Notes: generated from the letters alone by a model not told the origin. 47,973 nucleotides of DNA from Vibrio tubiashii ATCC 19109 (GCF_000772105.1 NZ_CP009359.1:1-47973); one strand, 5' to 3'. Shown: positions 25,521 through 34,336, counted from the stretch's first letter. Numbers and translations are program-made.

Positions 25521-26277
25521 GCTTGATTACCCTTTGGCCTTCGATACTGGTTTTCTTATCGTTATGGCTTGTTGTTTGGGCGCGTTTGGTGTGCAGTCCT
25601 AACACGAGCTCACCAAGTCTTAAACGAAACTCTTTTGAAACACCGTGAACAACCATTGTATTTTTGCTCATGTGGTATTGAATCAACGACTCTGAACCAT
25701 CAGCGAGCACTTGGTAAATCACAGGAAGTTCAAACGCTTCATTAAACTTTAAACAAGTAAAACGACCGTCATCCCACATATAAGTGGGTGATATTTCCAT
25801 ATCGCCCCACTTTTCGTATTGATAATTTACAGTCCCATCAAAACAAGGAACTGTCGGTTTAACAGGCTCACTCTTTTTCTTTGGAGGGGTTGGGTAACGA
25901 AACTTCACCATAAAATGAGGGTAATCATCTACCATTAAATCGAAGGTATATGTTCGCCCCTTATTCGTAGTTAAAATCAAGTTAGTATCAGGGTTGATAA
26001 CAGTAGGCTTAAAAAAGATGCTGTTATTGATAATGTCAAATCCCCAAGCTGCTGCATCACCTAACATCAAACCGTTTTTCTCATTGATTACTTTCTCACC
26101 AGGCTCTAACTGTATCACTGTGATTGTTCCAACTCCGGTTCTAATGTTTGTAACATTGAAAGGGTTGTATAAAACCTCAGTCATACGGTAGTCGTAGGGT
26201 TTTGGTGTAGGGAGAATTGCGGCATGAATTGATGTGGTAGCAAGCATCAGGGTAAATAATGCTGCTAGTTTTTTCAT
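25513..26277 (-). CDS. virB9: VirB9 outer-membrane channel protein
   Basis: 254 residues, signal peptide to about SIHAA. The N-terminal domain (TVIQLEPGEKV, AAWGFDIINNSIFFKP) and the C-terminal domain (ISPTYMWDDGRFTCLKFN) are typical of VirB9. It overlaps virB10 by 8 bases and virB8 by 4. It forms the outer-membrane ring with VirB7 and VirB10. Confidence 0.92.
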   Translation of the reverse strand: MKKLAALFTLMLATTSIHAAILPTPKPYDYRMTEVLYNPFNVTNIRTGVGTITVIQLEPGEKVINEKNGLMLGDAAAWGFDIINNSIFFKPTVINPDTNLILTTNKGRTYTFDLMVDDYPHFMVKFRYPTPPKKKSEPVKPTVPCFDGTVNYQYEKWGDMEISPTYMWDDGRFTCLKFNEAFELPVIYQVLADGSESLIQYHMSKNTMVVHGVSKEFRLRLGELVLGLHTKRAQTTSHNDKKTSIEGQRVIKHE

Positions 26278-27029
26278 TGGCTTACAATGTCCTCTCGATA
26301 GGATGTAACACGGTACGCTAACGGGTTAATAAGACGTTCTTCTTCCGTCGTAATGTCCGTTAAATAATCAAAGGTTAATGTGGCTTCCCATGACGTTGGT
26401 TTATATTTCTGTGCTGTCACACCGTTACCATCAACCACATCACGAACAAAAGAGACTTGAGCAACCATATTGTCTTCTTGCGAAGAGGGTAAGAACGTTA
26501 TAGACGTAACTTTGATGTTAATACTGTTCGTATCACCAAGTATTTCAACCGGTGATTTCTTCCCTTGCATCATTTTGCTATAGGGAGTGAATACACTTTT
26601 GTCAGACATAAGTTCTACGGCATTGTAATTACTCTGTACCGTTTTCCAATCGTAGCTGTTGTAATAAATCACAAACTGCTTTGTCCAATACTTATCAAGT
26701 ATTTCACCATAGCTAACCGCTTTAGAGTCTTCTAAAGAGTCGATAATTTTAGTTTGCCCCGTTAGGCTATCTACCAAAATCATTACAGGAACAACTGTTT
26801 TTAGGGGGGTTAGGCCAATTACAGCCCCAATAGATAAGATAGCCACAACCCCAAAGCCTGCCGCTACTTTCCATGCTTTCTTTGCATCAGATTTAGCGAG
26901 CTCTACCCTATCCTCTTCGAACTTCATTTTTTGTTCGATCAAAGACTTGGCAGCGTTACTCACCTCTTTACTGTCTTTCGCTTGCATCTTTTCCCTGTTA
27001 CTAGAAAAAGCTTTTTCCAAATCGCCCAT
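26274..27029 (-). CDS. virB8: VirB8 inner-membrane scaffold protein
   Basis: 251 residues. Helical charged N-terminus, one membrane helix (about 53-72, VAAGFGVVAILSIGAVIGL), and the periplasmic NTF2-like VirB8 domain. Characteristic segments are YWTKQFVIYYNSYDW and SWEATLTFDY. It nucleates the channel between VirB4/VirB6 and the VirB7-9-10 core. Confidence 0.9.
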   Translation of the reverse strand: MGDLEKAFSSNREKMQAKDSKEVSNAAKSLIEQKMKFEEDRVELAKSDAKKAWKVAAGFGVVAILSIGAVIGLTPLKTVVPVMILVDSLTGQTKIIDSLEDSKAVSYGEILDKYWTKQFVIYYNSYDWKTVQSNYNAVELMSDKSVFTPYSKMMQGKKSPVEILGDTNSINIKVTSITFLPSSQEDNMVAQVSFVRDVVDGNGVTAQKYKPTSWEATLTFDYLTDITTEEERLINPLAYRVTSYREDIVSQ

Positions 27030-27176
27030 TTATGACTCCAAATCAGTAACTAAAACTTTCGCAGGGTTCACAGGGAATCGCTCCCCTTCTGGTTGTATCG
27101 GTTCTGGTGGCGAACTTGAACAGGCTGTTAAAGTCGCCACTATTAAAGTAATGAAAACGCATTTAATTTTGTTCAT
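27030..27176 (-). CDS. virB7: VirB7-like lipoprotein
   Basis: A 48-residue lipoprotein: N-terminal lysines, a hydrophobic stretch and the lipobox LTAC, with the cysteine at residue 19, followed by SSSPPEPIQPEGERF. It fills the gap between virB6 and virB8 exactly, starting three bases after the virB6 stop and ending next to the virB8 start. Size, lipobox and position identify it as VirB7, which caps the outer-membrane core complex. Confidence 0.85.
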   Translation of the reverse strand: MNKIKCVFITLIVATLTACSSSPPEPIQPEGERFPVNPAKVLVTDLES

Positions 27177-27179
27177 AGC

Positions 27180-28136
27180 TTAACCTGGTGAAATGTTGCC
27201 TTTGCCTTTATCAGCCGCCCATTGCTTCGCTTGTTTGGCCAAACCCACACCTTTTTCACCCCCTTTATAAATATTCCCCATCGTGTTTAAAGCGCTATCG
27301 GCCGTTGCACCAATACCACCCACTAAACCATTAATGCCAATGCCGCCAGATAAGGCAGAGGTAAAGGTTGGAATCTGTGTCGCAAGAAGGATCAATGCAA
27401 ACATAATGATGAACGTCAGCAATACTGATGTAGCAGTGATGTTTCCATCTAACCCCGCGACTTGAATAAGCTGTAAAAACAAGTTGAAGGCTATTGGGTA
27501 AATTACGGATAAGAGCACATAATTTAATGCTTGCCCTGTCCAACTTTTAAACATACTTCTTGTTGCAGGAAAGAAGCCGAACATGACGTAAAGGGGAGCA
27601 AGCACTAGCAAAAAGCTAACCATGATTTTGGCAACCATTAAGTAAGCCGTACTAATACCAATGAAAGGCAGAAAACCCATAAATGAAATGATGATCAAGC
27701 CGGTAGCCAGAAAGAAATGTACGATACTATCCCCATCAGTGACACTTACATCAATGGTGTCCCATATCATACCGTTTTGCTCAAGCATCGAGTTTGTAAT
27801 CGCTTGTAACGCTGCTGCGCTGCTCCCTGCTTCCGCACCGAGCAACCCTACTGCAAAATCATCTCCCATATACAACACGATAGGGACAACATTCGCTTGA
27901 TACCACTCAGTGTTAAACGCCACAAACGCACACAACGCTAATGAAATAATCGCCTTGAAGTACTCCTTATATATATCCTTCTGCCCGTCATAGAGAGATT
28001 GATACCCCATGTAACAAAAAAACGTTACCACCAATACCCCCATAAATGGCGATAGCATTTGTGCAAACACCACCACCATTTCAGAGATATTCTTAGTTAT
28101 TACTTCGTCTAGAAAATTAAAGAGAGTTTCAAACAT
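27180..28136 (-). CDS. virB6: VirB6/TrbL inner-membrane channel protein
   Basis: 318 residues with about six membrane segments (for example LSPFMGVLVVTFFCYMGY, IVHFFLATGLIIISFMGFLPF, LMVAKIMVSFLLVLAPLYVMF) and a glycine-rich C-terminus. TrbL/VirB6 fold; it guides substrate across the inner membrane. The order virB5-virB6-virB7 is canonical. Confidence 0.9.
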   Translation of the reverse strand: MFETLFNFLDEVITKNISEMVVVFAQMLSPFMGVLVVTFFCYMGYQSLYDGQKDIYKEYFKAIISLALCAFVAFNTEWYQANVVPIVLYMGDDFAVGLLGAEAGSSAAALQAITNSMLEQNGMIWDTIDVSVTDGDSIVHFFLATGLIIISFMGFLPFIGISTAYLMVAKIMVSFLLVLAPLYVMFGFFPATRSMFKSWTGQALNYVLLSVIYPIAFNLFLQLIQVAGLDGNITATSVLLTFIIMFALILLATQIPTFTSALSGGIGINGLVGGIGATADSALNTMGNIYKGGEKGVGLAKQAKQWAADKGKGNISPG

Positions 28137-28144
28137 AGCCTCAC

Positions 28145-28807
28145 CTATTTACGAGGTATGCCATCACCAAAAAGCTGATCAATTTTTCTTCGTGATTCAG
28201 CCGCATGACGGATATTAGCTTGCTCTTCTTGGATGCTTTGCAAGGAGGCTAACATTTCCTGGTCATTTTTGATTTTGGTCTGCTCAAAGGCAATCGCGTT
28301 CGCTAGATCTGCTTTTGCAGCAGGGGTATCTGCTGTGTTGAACTGTTCTAGCAGCTTTTGTAACGAGTCATTACGCTTTAATGTACGCTTATAAAAGCGG
28401 TCAACAAGCTCATACTTTTTGATTAAATCATCAAAGCGGTCATCCCCGCGATCAATATTAAATCGGGCTCTCAACTCTTCAATGTCTTCAATCGTGTTGT
28501 ATAGCTCTCGCCACCCCTGCATTTCAGCCACGTTATTTAGTATTGGATCATTGACTAAATCTTCAAAAGAGTAATGCCCCTCAACCATTCGTTGGTAATG
28601 GTCTGCATGAGCTTTGTACTCTTTAATCTGATCAACACTCAACCCGTTAGACTTCGCCCATTGGTCGGCTTCTTTCGCCCACTGTGCCGCCCTTTGAATA
28701 TTATCTGTCACCATTTGCATTAATGCTGCACCATCAACGACAGGAATGCCGGTAGCATTAACTACTGGTGTTAGAAGTAGCACCGGAACTATTAGATACT
28801 TTCTCAC
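28145..28807 (-). CDS. virB5: VirB5 minor pilus subunit
   Basis: 220 residues from a GTG at 28807, chosen because AGAGGAG lies 7 bases upstream and a proper signal peptide follows (KYLIVPVLLLTPVVNA). A longer frame runs back into virB4 and spoils the signal. The mature protein is almost entirely helical (AAQWAKEADQWAKSNGLSV, DRFYKRTLKRNDSLQKLL), as in TrbJ/VirB5. VirB5 sits at the tip of the conjugative pilus. The gene overlaps the end of virB4 by 50 bases. Confidence 0.85.
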   Translation of the reverse strand: MRKYLIVPVLLLTPVVNATGIPVVDGAALMQMVTDNIQRAAQWAKEADQWAKSNGLSVDQIKEYKAHADHYQRMVEGHYSFEDLVNDPILNNVAEMQGWRELYNTIEDIEELRARFNIDRGDDRFDDLIKKYELVDRFYKRTLKRNDSLQKLLEQFNTADTPAAKADLANAIAFEQTKIKNDQEMLASLQSIQEEQANIRHAAESRRKIDQLFGDGIPRK

Positions 28808-31148
28808 TTTTTTTCTCCTCTCTCTCTTTAATGGCTTGAAGCAATAACGGAATCCATACATCAGGCTTATCGCCATGCTCCTGGCGAATTTCCTCACAGA
28901 GCGAAATATCCTCAGTAGTACCGGAAATAATTGGAAGATGGTTGTCGTATCCGTGTAAGTCGAGACGTGCGAAACAACTGTTGTGACTTTGCTTAACCAG
29001 AAAAATTCGCGATTGCTTGTCTAGCAACGATAATTCTTTAAACTCGGTGTAAGACAGCCCACATTTTTGATAAGACTCGAACTCAGCATCAGGATTAGGA
29101 AGGAATATTTTGGTTGCCGTCTGCTGAACAATAGGAGCAAAGATTTTGCAATCTATTGCATCTTCTGGTGACTGAGAACTCAAAATCATGAACTCACTTT
29201 TTAAGCGACCGGCTTTTAAGACTTTTTTCATTAGGTTTTGAGTCAGTGGGTAGTTGGCAGGCATCCAAAACTCTTCAACGATGGTGCAAAGTAAACGTCC
29301 CTCTTTTTGCATCAGTTCTTTTATATAAAACAAAGTAGCTAAGACGGCCTCACACGCAGGATGGCCACCGTCATCAAGCAACAATGTAGTATCAAAACCA
29401 ATTTTATCCATTGTCTCAGGATTAAACTTGTTTAGTGGAGAATCGAGACACCAAGCATATTGCCCCCCTTCACTGTGACACCATTTAGATAGTCGAGCTC
29501 GTAAACTCGGCTGTTGAATGGTACTCAAGAGCGCACTTAATCCACGATGTTCATGGTCAAGAAGCATAACGGAATCTATACCCGCCTTAACTTCCATTTC
29601 TTCCAGTTCAGACAAAAAACCTTCATTGTTTGAACAAAGGCGATAACAGAGACGATTTAAAAAACTTCTCAAACTTGGCGTATCTTCTAACTGAAAGGGA
29701 TTTAAGCCACTATCAACCCCCTCATCGAAACAGAAGTATTGCCCTCCGTAAGCCCGAATGAATAATTCAGTTGAACGGTTATAATCTATAGCGAATATTT
29801 GAGGATTCCATCGCGTCAAAAAACCAACCAAAACACCTTCCGTCGTTGTCTTACCCGCACCACTTGCTCCAAGCAGCATCACATGACCCGCATATTTTTT
29901 GCCGACCACGTTTTTACCAGGTTCAGAGGCGTGACAGTTCAAGTGAAATATGGTGTCTGACAGCGTTTTTAATGGCATCAACGCTGTCCCGTCTCCTATT
30001 GGGTTTCCGTACTGCTTACCTTTACTGTAATTGTGAATAGAGAAAGTAGAGGCTAAATTAGCAGTTGTTCTTGGTGATGGGGTAATACGCTCTTTAGAAG
30101 CCGGTAATGCAGACAAAAACGAAAAAGCCGATTTCAAGTTAGAACGCTTAAGCAACGTATTTCTTGCGCCAAACTCACCTGCAAACTCAGAGGCTTTTTT
30201 AACTAAAAGCGCTTGGTCTTCATTAAATACAGCGATTGAACAATGATAATCTCCAAAACATGCGTTGCCGCTAACAACAGCATCTTTAGCTATCTCAAGC
30301 TCTAGTAACTCAGTGTGATTTGCGTCTGTCGATTCTATCTGATTCATTTGCTCTTCAAGAATACGTATAGTCTTGGGCGCTTTGAATAAGAACATAGATT
30401 GAGTAATAACAAACTCACACTGTTGTGTCAGTAGGAAATCCCACATCCCCATTTCAGTTGTAGCGGGCATAGAATCCACTTCGTAAAACACCGCATACTT
30501 ACTTGTTTGGGTGTCTGCATTGCGAATTTCCAAAGTGTCATAACCAAAGTGCCAGTCACTATGGCCAATAATATCTTTGATCTTGTTCTCAACCATCGGA
30601 ATAGACCGACGATTGTTATTTAGCAATTGGGATAGAAACTCAACATTACTACAGCTACTACCATCGTCATTAACACCAAGCATGTGACTGTTAAAACGCT
30701 TTAGTTGTGTAGTCACAGTCCTCAATACCTCTTCAAATTCGTTCACTGCGAGGTTTAATGCTTCATCGTACTGATAAACTAATGTGATGTAGTAGCTAGT
30801 GCTAAAAAAGGTAGAACCAGAAAAAGACCCGATATATTTATCAGAGAGTGTCTGCATAAACTGATTACCAGAAAAATCATACTTGGTGCTCAACTCATCT
30901 TCTGTTTTAACGATATGCGTCCAAACAGCAAGTCGCCCCCCGTATTTAGTAGCCAGTTGGTTAAACACCCCTCTTACTGTCAAAAAAGCCGCTTCAAGCG
31001 ACTTTTTTGATTCAGATTCAAAAGGTATCCCCTCTAACTGAATGGTGGCCATCAATTTGCCGTCATCAAGAGAGCTAATGTGTTTGCTTATTGGATAGCC
31101 ATAATTAGGTATCCGTTGTTGTAGTGGAATTGTGTTTAAGCCATTCAC
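28758..31148 (-). CDS. virB4: VirB4 secretion ATPase
   Basis: 796 residues. CagE/TrbE/VirB4 N-terminal domain (about 1-380), then the ATPase with Walker A GASGAGKTT (427-435) and Walker B near LLCTIVEEFWMP. C-terminal ILSSQSPEDAI and FLPNPDAEFESY are family hallmarks. It powers pilus biogenesis and transfer. It overlaps virB3 by 44 bases. Confidence 0.93.
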   Translation of the reverse strand: MNGLNTIPLQQRIPNYGYPISKHISSLDDGKLMATIQLEGIPFESESKKSLEAAFLTVRGVFNQLATKYGGRLAVWTHIVKTEDELSTKYDFSGNQFMQTLSDKYIGSFSGSTFFSTSYYITLVYQYDEALNLAVNEFEEVLRTVTTQLKRFNSHMLGVNDDGSSCSNVEFLSQLLNNNRRSIPMVENKIKDIIGHSDWHFGYDTLEIRNADTQTSKYAVFYEVDSMPATTEMGMWDFLLTQQCEFVITQSMFLFKAPKTIRILEEQMNQIESTDANHTELLELEIAKDAVVSGNACFGDYHCSIAVFNEDQALLVKKASEFAGEFGARNTLLKRSNLKSAFSFLSALPASKERITPSPRTTANLASTFSIHNYSKGKQYGNPIGDGTALMPLKTLSDTIFHLNCHASEPGKNVVGKKYAGHVMLLGASGAGKTTTEGVLVGFLTRWNPQIFAIDYNRSTELFIRAYGGQYFCFDEGVDSGLNPFQLEDTPSLRSFLNRLCYRLCSNNEGFLSELEEMEVKAGIDSVMLLDHEHRGLSALLSTIQQPSLRARLSKWCHSEGGQYAWCLDSPLNKFNPETMDKIGFDTTLLLDDGGHPACEAVLATLFYIKELMQKEGRLLCTIVEEFWMPANYPLTQNLMKKVLKAGRLKSEFMILSSQSPEDAIDCKIFAPIVQQTATKIFLPNPDAEFESYQKCGLSYTEFKELSLLDKQSRIFLVKQSHNSCFARLDLHGYDNHLPIISGTTEDISLCEEIRQEHGDKPDVWIPLLLQAIKEREEKKSEKVSNSSGATSNTSS

Positions 31149-31491
31149 GTAAAACCGCCTCCTGTGATTTCAAATGATCCACATTGGATGTGAACGATGT
31201 AACATTAGAGCGACATTTCAACCTGTCTAACCACCCTTTAAAGTCCCACTTCATCCACTCCACCGCCCTTGAATCTTCCGCACATTCAAAGCGAATCCCG
31301 ATAAGACACGCAATAAGAAAAATAGGGACAATTAAGCTGTAGATACCAAATAGAATGAAACCGAAAACTCCAGTAACCAATATCAGAAGCGTTAACACTA
31401 CAAATGCAATTACTGGAACCCCGAACATTAAGGGCTTACGTGACAGTGAGTTGTAGCTTGGGTATAAGGTTTTCTCACTGTCGCTACTCAT
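31105..31491 (-). CDS. virB3: VirB3 inner-membrane protein
   Basis: 128 residues from the ATG at 31491, which overlaps the virB2 stop (TAATG). The N-terminus (TLYPSYNSLSRKPLMFGVP) is diagnostic of VirB3, followed by two membrane segments (about 25-70). The C-terminus is longer than in many VirB3 proteins. It works with VirB4 at the inner membrane. Confidence 0.88.
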   Translation of the reverse strand: MSSDSEKTLYPSYNSLSRKPLMFGVPVIAFVVLTLLILVTGVFGFILFGIYSLIVPIFLIACLIGIRFECAEDSRAVEWMKWDFKGWLDRLKCRSNVTSFTSNVDHLKSQEAVLREWLKHNSTTTTDT

Positions 31492-31823
31492 TATGCAAAC
31501 AACCCGTACGCCCAAGTACCAAGAGCGACTGCCGCACCTAATAGAGCCGTTTGGCCGATACTTACAATCACATCAGCCCACTGCTTTTTACCCAACTTGG
31601 CCATGATGCCTAAATAACTAATGTTAGCCATACAACCAATGCCAGTTACCGTATACAACCACGTTTGAATTTCTCGCACTGTATCAGTAGCTTTACTTAA
31701 GCCGCCACTGGCCGCTAACGCGTCGGAAGAGAGTACCAACACCCCTAATGTGGCAAGAGTAATCAATCCATTCTTTACATTGGATGTAGACTTATCTTTA
31801 CCTAAAACATTTCTATTTTTCAT
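31491..31823 (-). CDS. virB2: VirB2 major conjugative pilin
   Basis: 110 residues from the ATG at 31823, with AGGT upstream. A long signal region ends at DALAASGG, then two hydrophobic segments (WLYTVTGIGCMANISYLGIM and ADVIVSIGQTALLGAAVALG). This is the VirB2/TraA pilin layout. It is the first gene of the virB series, behind a long leader with strong hairpins. Confidence 0.88.
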   Translation of the reverse strand: MKNRNVLGKDKSTSNVKNGLITLATLGVLVLSSDALAASGGLSKATDTVREIQTWLYTVTGIGCMANISYLGIMAKLGKKQWADVIVSIGQTALLGAAVALGTWAYGLFA

Positions 31824-31858
31824 AGCATTACCTAAATTTAATCTTCTATTGAACAAAC

Positions 31859-31915
31859 AAAAACCACCTCATTTTGGTGGTTTTTGGTTGTTTGCCTGTA
31901 TACAGGCAAGACAAC
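31859..31915 (-). terminator. Attenuator-like double hairpin in the virB2 leader
   Basis: Read leftward, first comes a long hairpin (31887-31915) built on the palindrome TTGCCTGTATACAGGCAA with flanking GTTGT/ACAAC arms. Next is a perfect 10-bp intrinsic terminator (31859-31885: AAAAACCACC, 7-base loop, GGTGGTTTTT). No promoter is apparent between the terminator and virB2. Transcripts from upstream must pass it to express the transfer genes. Confidence 0.75.
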
Positions 31916-32099
31916 TGCCTCTACCTCACCGCCGAGACTCGCGGGGCTTATTCACATAGTGGGTCATACTCTCGGTTAAGCCATACCAACAAACGTACTT
32001 CCATTATCTATAGGTCGCACTGCCCGGTCGCCAAAGAGGTGAATAAGGTCTATTTCAGTGAATTACTGTCCTCCGTCACTGGAGCTCGGAGTGATCTCA
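31916..32099 (-). other. Structured leader between the boxA-like element and virB2
   Basis: About 180 bases without a reading frame but with several short complementary segments, for example CTCCG/CGGAG near 32070-32090 and CCGAGAG/CTCGG near 31930-31975. It is probably transcribed as a folded leader. Confidence 0.5.
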
Positions 32100-32152
32100 C
32101 GCATTAAAAATCAATGCGCTTAGTCGTTCATGGTTCAAGTTGTTAAAGAGCA
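32100..32152 (-). promoter_or_regulatory. nut-like element: boxA plus hairpin before the virB operon
   Basis: TGCTCTTTAACA (reverse complement of 32141-32152) matches the bacterial rRNA boxA consensus at all 12 positions. Downstream on the same strand is a hairpin, CGCATT/AATGCG (32100-32118). boxA followed by a hairpin is the order of phage nut sites. It lies just after the TraY-like gene and before the terminator-like hairpin at 31859. Confidence 0.65.
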
Positions 32153-32158
32153 AAAGAG

Positions 32159-32356
32159 TTAGTTTCTAGCTACTGCATGATCCACTGCAGCTAAGGAACT
32201 GAAATTATCTAAACTGTGTTCAAGGCGAATCTTTGCCTCTCCACGGTTAGAACGACCAGAAGTCTTAACGCTTTGTGCAAAACGTCTAGCGCGTTCCCCT
32301 TTGAGGGTTACTTGCACCGTAATTTCTGCTTGTTCTTCTGAATTTGTATTTTTCAT
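32159..32356 (-). CDS. TraY-like ribbon-helix-helix protein
   Basis: 65 residues from the ATG at 32356. After a polar start, ITVQVTLKGERARRF could be the strand and first helix, and SVKTSGRSNRGEAKIRLEHSL matches the SGRS-x-EA-x-RL signature of TraY/Arc-type ribbon-helix-helix proteins. In F-like plasmids TraY both binds oriT and activates the transfer promoter. Here it is the first gene ahead of the virB leader, so control of transfer genes is the likely job. A perfect inverted repeat just upstream may be its operator. Confidence 0.65.
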   Translation of the reverse strand: MKNTNSEEQAEITVQVTLKGERARRFAQSVKTSGRSNRGEAKIRLEHSLDNFSSLAAVDHAVARN

Positions 32357-32378
32357 ATTTTTTGGTTCTTTTAGATCC

Positions 32379-32456
32379 AAACGATTCGTGTTAAATCGTT
32401 TCGATTATTTTAAAATGTTTATTGATCAGCGCGTTACTACCGAAAAGGGTAGTGAC
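32379..32456. promoter_or_regulatory. Inverted repeats upstream of the TraY-like gene
   Basis: AAACGATT/AATCGTTT (32379-32401), partly overlapping a second repeat AATCG/CGATT. Further upstream is GTTACTACC/GGTAGTGAC (32433-32456), perfect with one wobble. The first is well placed for autoregulation. The promoter boxes are not clear. Confidence 0.55.
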
Positions 32457-32470
32457 AGGTTTTTTAGGCA

Positions 32471-32503
32471 AAAAAAAGCCTTGCTTAATAGGGCAAGGCT
32501 TTT
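32471..32503 (-). terminator. Terminator of the LuxR-type gene
   Basis: Read leftward, AAAGCCTTGC, a loop, GCAAGGCTTT and a run of T residues. It separates the LuxR-type gene from the TraY-like gene. Confidence 0.85.
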
Positions 32504-32520
32504 GTTTTTTTGAGTTTTGT

Positions 32521-32844
32521 TTAGTTTAGTTTTGCTATTTCAGCAGAGCTTAATCTAGCAAACATTCTCATTTGAGCCGCCATTATGCGGTTAAGGTAAA
32601 TAATCCTTAATTCTGCACGACTGTTGCATTCTAGCTTCTTCGTGATAACAGAAAGGTGATACTTGATGTTATCGGCTGTCGTGTTATCCATAATCGCTGT
32701 TTGCTTATCACTGAACCCATTTGAGTACATATAGAAACTGAAAAATTGTTTTTCTGTTAGATCTAAGTCATTAAACAATGATTTCTGAATATCACTTAAA
32801 TCATTTCCTACAAATAAGCCATTTGGTGCGGTATCATTTGTCAT
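32521..32844 (-). CDS. LuxR/GerE-type HTH regulator
   Basis: 107 residues from the ATG at 32844; a GTG three codons earlier is possible. LTEKQFFSFYMYSNGFSDKQTAIM, then TADNIKYHLSVITKKLECNSRAELRI, is the four-helix GerE fold with the recognition helix around NIKYHLSVITKKL. There is no receiver or ligand-binding domain, so it is a stand-alone DNA-binding unit. Its position before the TraY-like and virB genes suggests control of transfer. Confidence 0.75.
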   Translation of the reverse strand: MTNDTAPNGLFVGNDLSDIQKSLFNDLDLTEKQFFSFYMYSNGFSDKQTAIMDNTTADNIKYHLSVITKKLECNSRAELRIIYLNRIMAAQMRMFARLSSAEIAKLN

Positions 32845-32878
32845 AGCTCTCACTTCGGTTTGGTCAGTTGTAGAGTTA

Positions 32879-32913
32879 GGTGAATGAACAGACTTTGACC
32901 CTTTTCATTCACC
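32879..32913. promoter_or_regulatory. Inverted repeat before the LuxR-type gene
   Basis: GGTGAATGA and TCATTCACC, a perfect 9-bp inverted repeat with a 17-base spacer and no T tract. It lies 35-69 bases upstream of the start codon and is a good candidate operator. Confidence 0.55.
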
Positions 32914-32975
32914 GACCCACTTTCTTGTTACTTCTCGTTATAAATTCCTCCAACCTAATTTTGTCATCATGTCTA

Positions 32976-33560
32976 TCAAACACAGTGACCAAGAGGACGG
33001 TGACGACGATATTCATCTATGAATGGAATATCATCATCAAAATCCATTGGAGGCTCGTTGTATTGGGGCTGTGCTAGTTGACGCCCACTATTATTAGGTT
33101 CACGGTTGTTTGGGTGTAAAGACTCATCACTAGGTTGTGACATAGGCTGTTGAGGCTGCCCCCAACCTCCCTGTTGAGGTTGCGCTTGCGGTTTTTGTCC
33201 TGCAGCTTGACGACCACCAAGCATTTGCATCACACCATTAAACCCCTGCACCACAACTTCTGTTGTGTACCGGTCTTGTCCAGTTTGGTCTTGCCACTTA
33301 CGGGTTTGTAGTTGACCTTCCACGTAAACCTGTGAACCTTTTCGAAGGTACTCCCCTGCTACCTCGGCAAGCTTTCCGAACAAGGCGACTCGATGCCACT
33401 CCGTTTTTTCTCGCTGCTCACCCGTCGCCTTATCTCGCCACGATTCAGACGTAGCTATTGTGATATTGGCCACCGCCCCACCGGACGGCATAAACCTAAC
33501 TTCTGGATCAGAACCAAGGTTGCCAACTAAAATAACTTTATTAACCCCTCTACTCGCCAT
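32976..33560 (-). CDS. ssb: Single-stranded DNA-binding protein
   Basis: 194 residues from the ATG at 33560. OB fold at about 1-110 ([44 protein letters not shown]), then a glutamine- and proline-rich linker. The acidic tip FDDDIPF, normally the last residues of SSB, is followed here by 14 more ([14 protein letters not shown]). Because the free C-terminus is what partner proteins bind, this extension is unusual. SSB would coat the incoming strand. It overlaps the recombinase-like gene by 11 bases. Confidence 0.93.
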   Translation of the reverse strand: MASRGVNKVILVGNLGSDPEVRFMPSGGAVANITIATSESWRDKATGEQREKTEWHRVALFGKLAEVAGEYLRKGSQVYVEGQLQTRKWQDQTGQDRYTTEVVVQGFNGVMQMLGGRQAAGQKPQAQPQQGGWGQPQQPMSQPSDESLHPNNREPNNSGRQLAQPQYNEPPMDFDDDIPFIDEYRRHRPLGHCV

Positions 33561-34122
33561 TATCTTTAATCTCCATTTGCACTTGTGCTGTGTACTTTTT
33601 GATGTACCGATAAACGGTAGCAATCCCAACACCATGCACTTTAGCCAATTGTTTAGGCTCTACCCGTTCGATAAGATGCGCCCTAGTAATGGATAACGCT
33701 TTTTCTAAGCGATCTCCTTTTAATACCGCCGCCTCTCTAGCTTGATCTAGCTTCTTTCTTTCCTGGAATGACTCAAACCCACTTTCATTAACAAGCCCCG
33801 CCTCATAGAAAGCTTTAAGGATACTTACACTACTTTCTATTTGATGATGCTCTATCAGTAAGTCATGTTTTTGGAATCGTATAGAAACGTGCTTTTCAGC
33901 TAATTGCTCAAGCACATTAAGAATGGTTTCTGCGGTTATACCTAGTTCGGCCATAGACTCAAAATCAACTGTGTCACCGTAATTCAGGCTGTCGATCATC
34001 TTGTCTAGCTCAGGAGTCAAACCTGATTCATAATCTTCAACGTCCATAAAAGCCACTTCATAATCATCTAATTTATGATTTGCTAATTCATTGTGTGCTA
34101 ATCGTCGATATAAATAGTTCAC
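33550..34122 (-). CDS. Serine-recombinase-like protein without catalytic serine
   Basis: 190 residues from a GTG with AGGTG upstream. Residues 20-85 ([23 protein letters not shown], then [17 protein letters not shown]) align by eye with the resolvase/invertase catalytic domain. The N-terminal R-V-S-T motif reads R7-L8-A9-H10, so the nucleophile is alanine. The conserved arginines of DRLGRS are also lost (SMAELGIT). The C-terminus ([23 protein letters not shown]) is the resolvase-type HTH. It is probably a domesticated DNA-binding protein or regulator co-translated with ssb, not an active recombinase. Confidence 0.65.
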   Translation of the reverse strand: MNYLYRRLAHNELANHKLDDYEVAFMDVEDYESGLTPELDKMIDSLNYGDTVDFESMAELGITAETILNVLEQLAEKHVSIRFQKHDLLIEHHQIESSVSILKAFYEAGLVNESGFESFQERKKLDQAREAAVLKGDRLEKALSITRAHLIERVEPKQLAKVHGVGIATVYRYIKKYTAQVQMEIKDNGE

Positions 34123-34280
34123 TCAATCACCTAGTCTGATAATTCCAAACTGTTTAGTTTATCTGACTATTACCAAAATTAAGCGATATAAGGCACATCA
34201 TTTCATTCATTTCTGATCAATCCACACAACACCCTTTGAAAATGAGCAATATTCTTGCGATTACTCTCCTTTTCATTTCG

Positions 34281-34336
34281 TTATCAAATCCGTTTTGATA
34301 CAGCATTATCATATCGGCTTTTATTCCGTTTTGATA
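34281..34336. promoter_or_regulatory. TATCAAA half-site cluster upstream of the recombinase-like gene
   Basis: TATCAAA (34282-34288) faces TTTTGATA (34293-34300) across four bases. A second direct TCCGTTTTGATA lies 36 bp further on (34325-34336). Similar half-sites flank the promoter at 38936-38981, so one regulator could bind both. Confidence 0.5.

Noticed and set aside
31892..31909. TTGCCTGTATACAGGCAA as a LexA box
   Set aside because: LexA sites need CTGT and ACAG separated by 8 bases; here they overlap around TATA. It is better explained as part of a leader hairpin.
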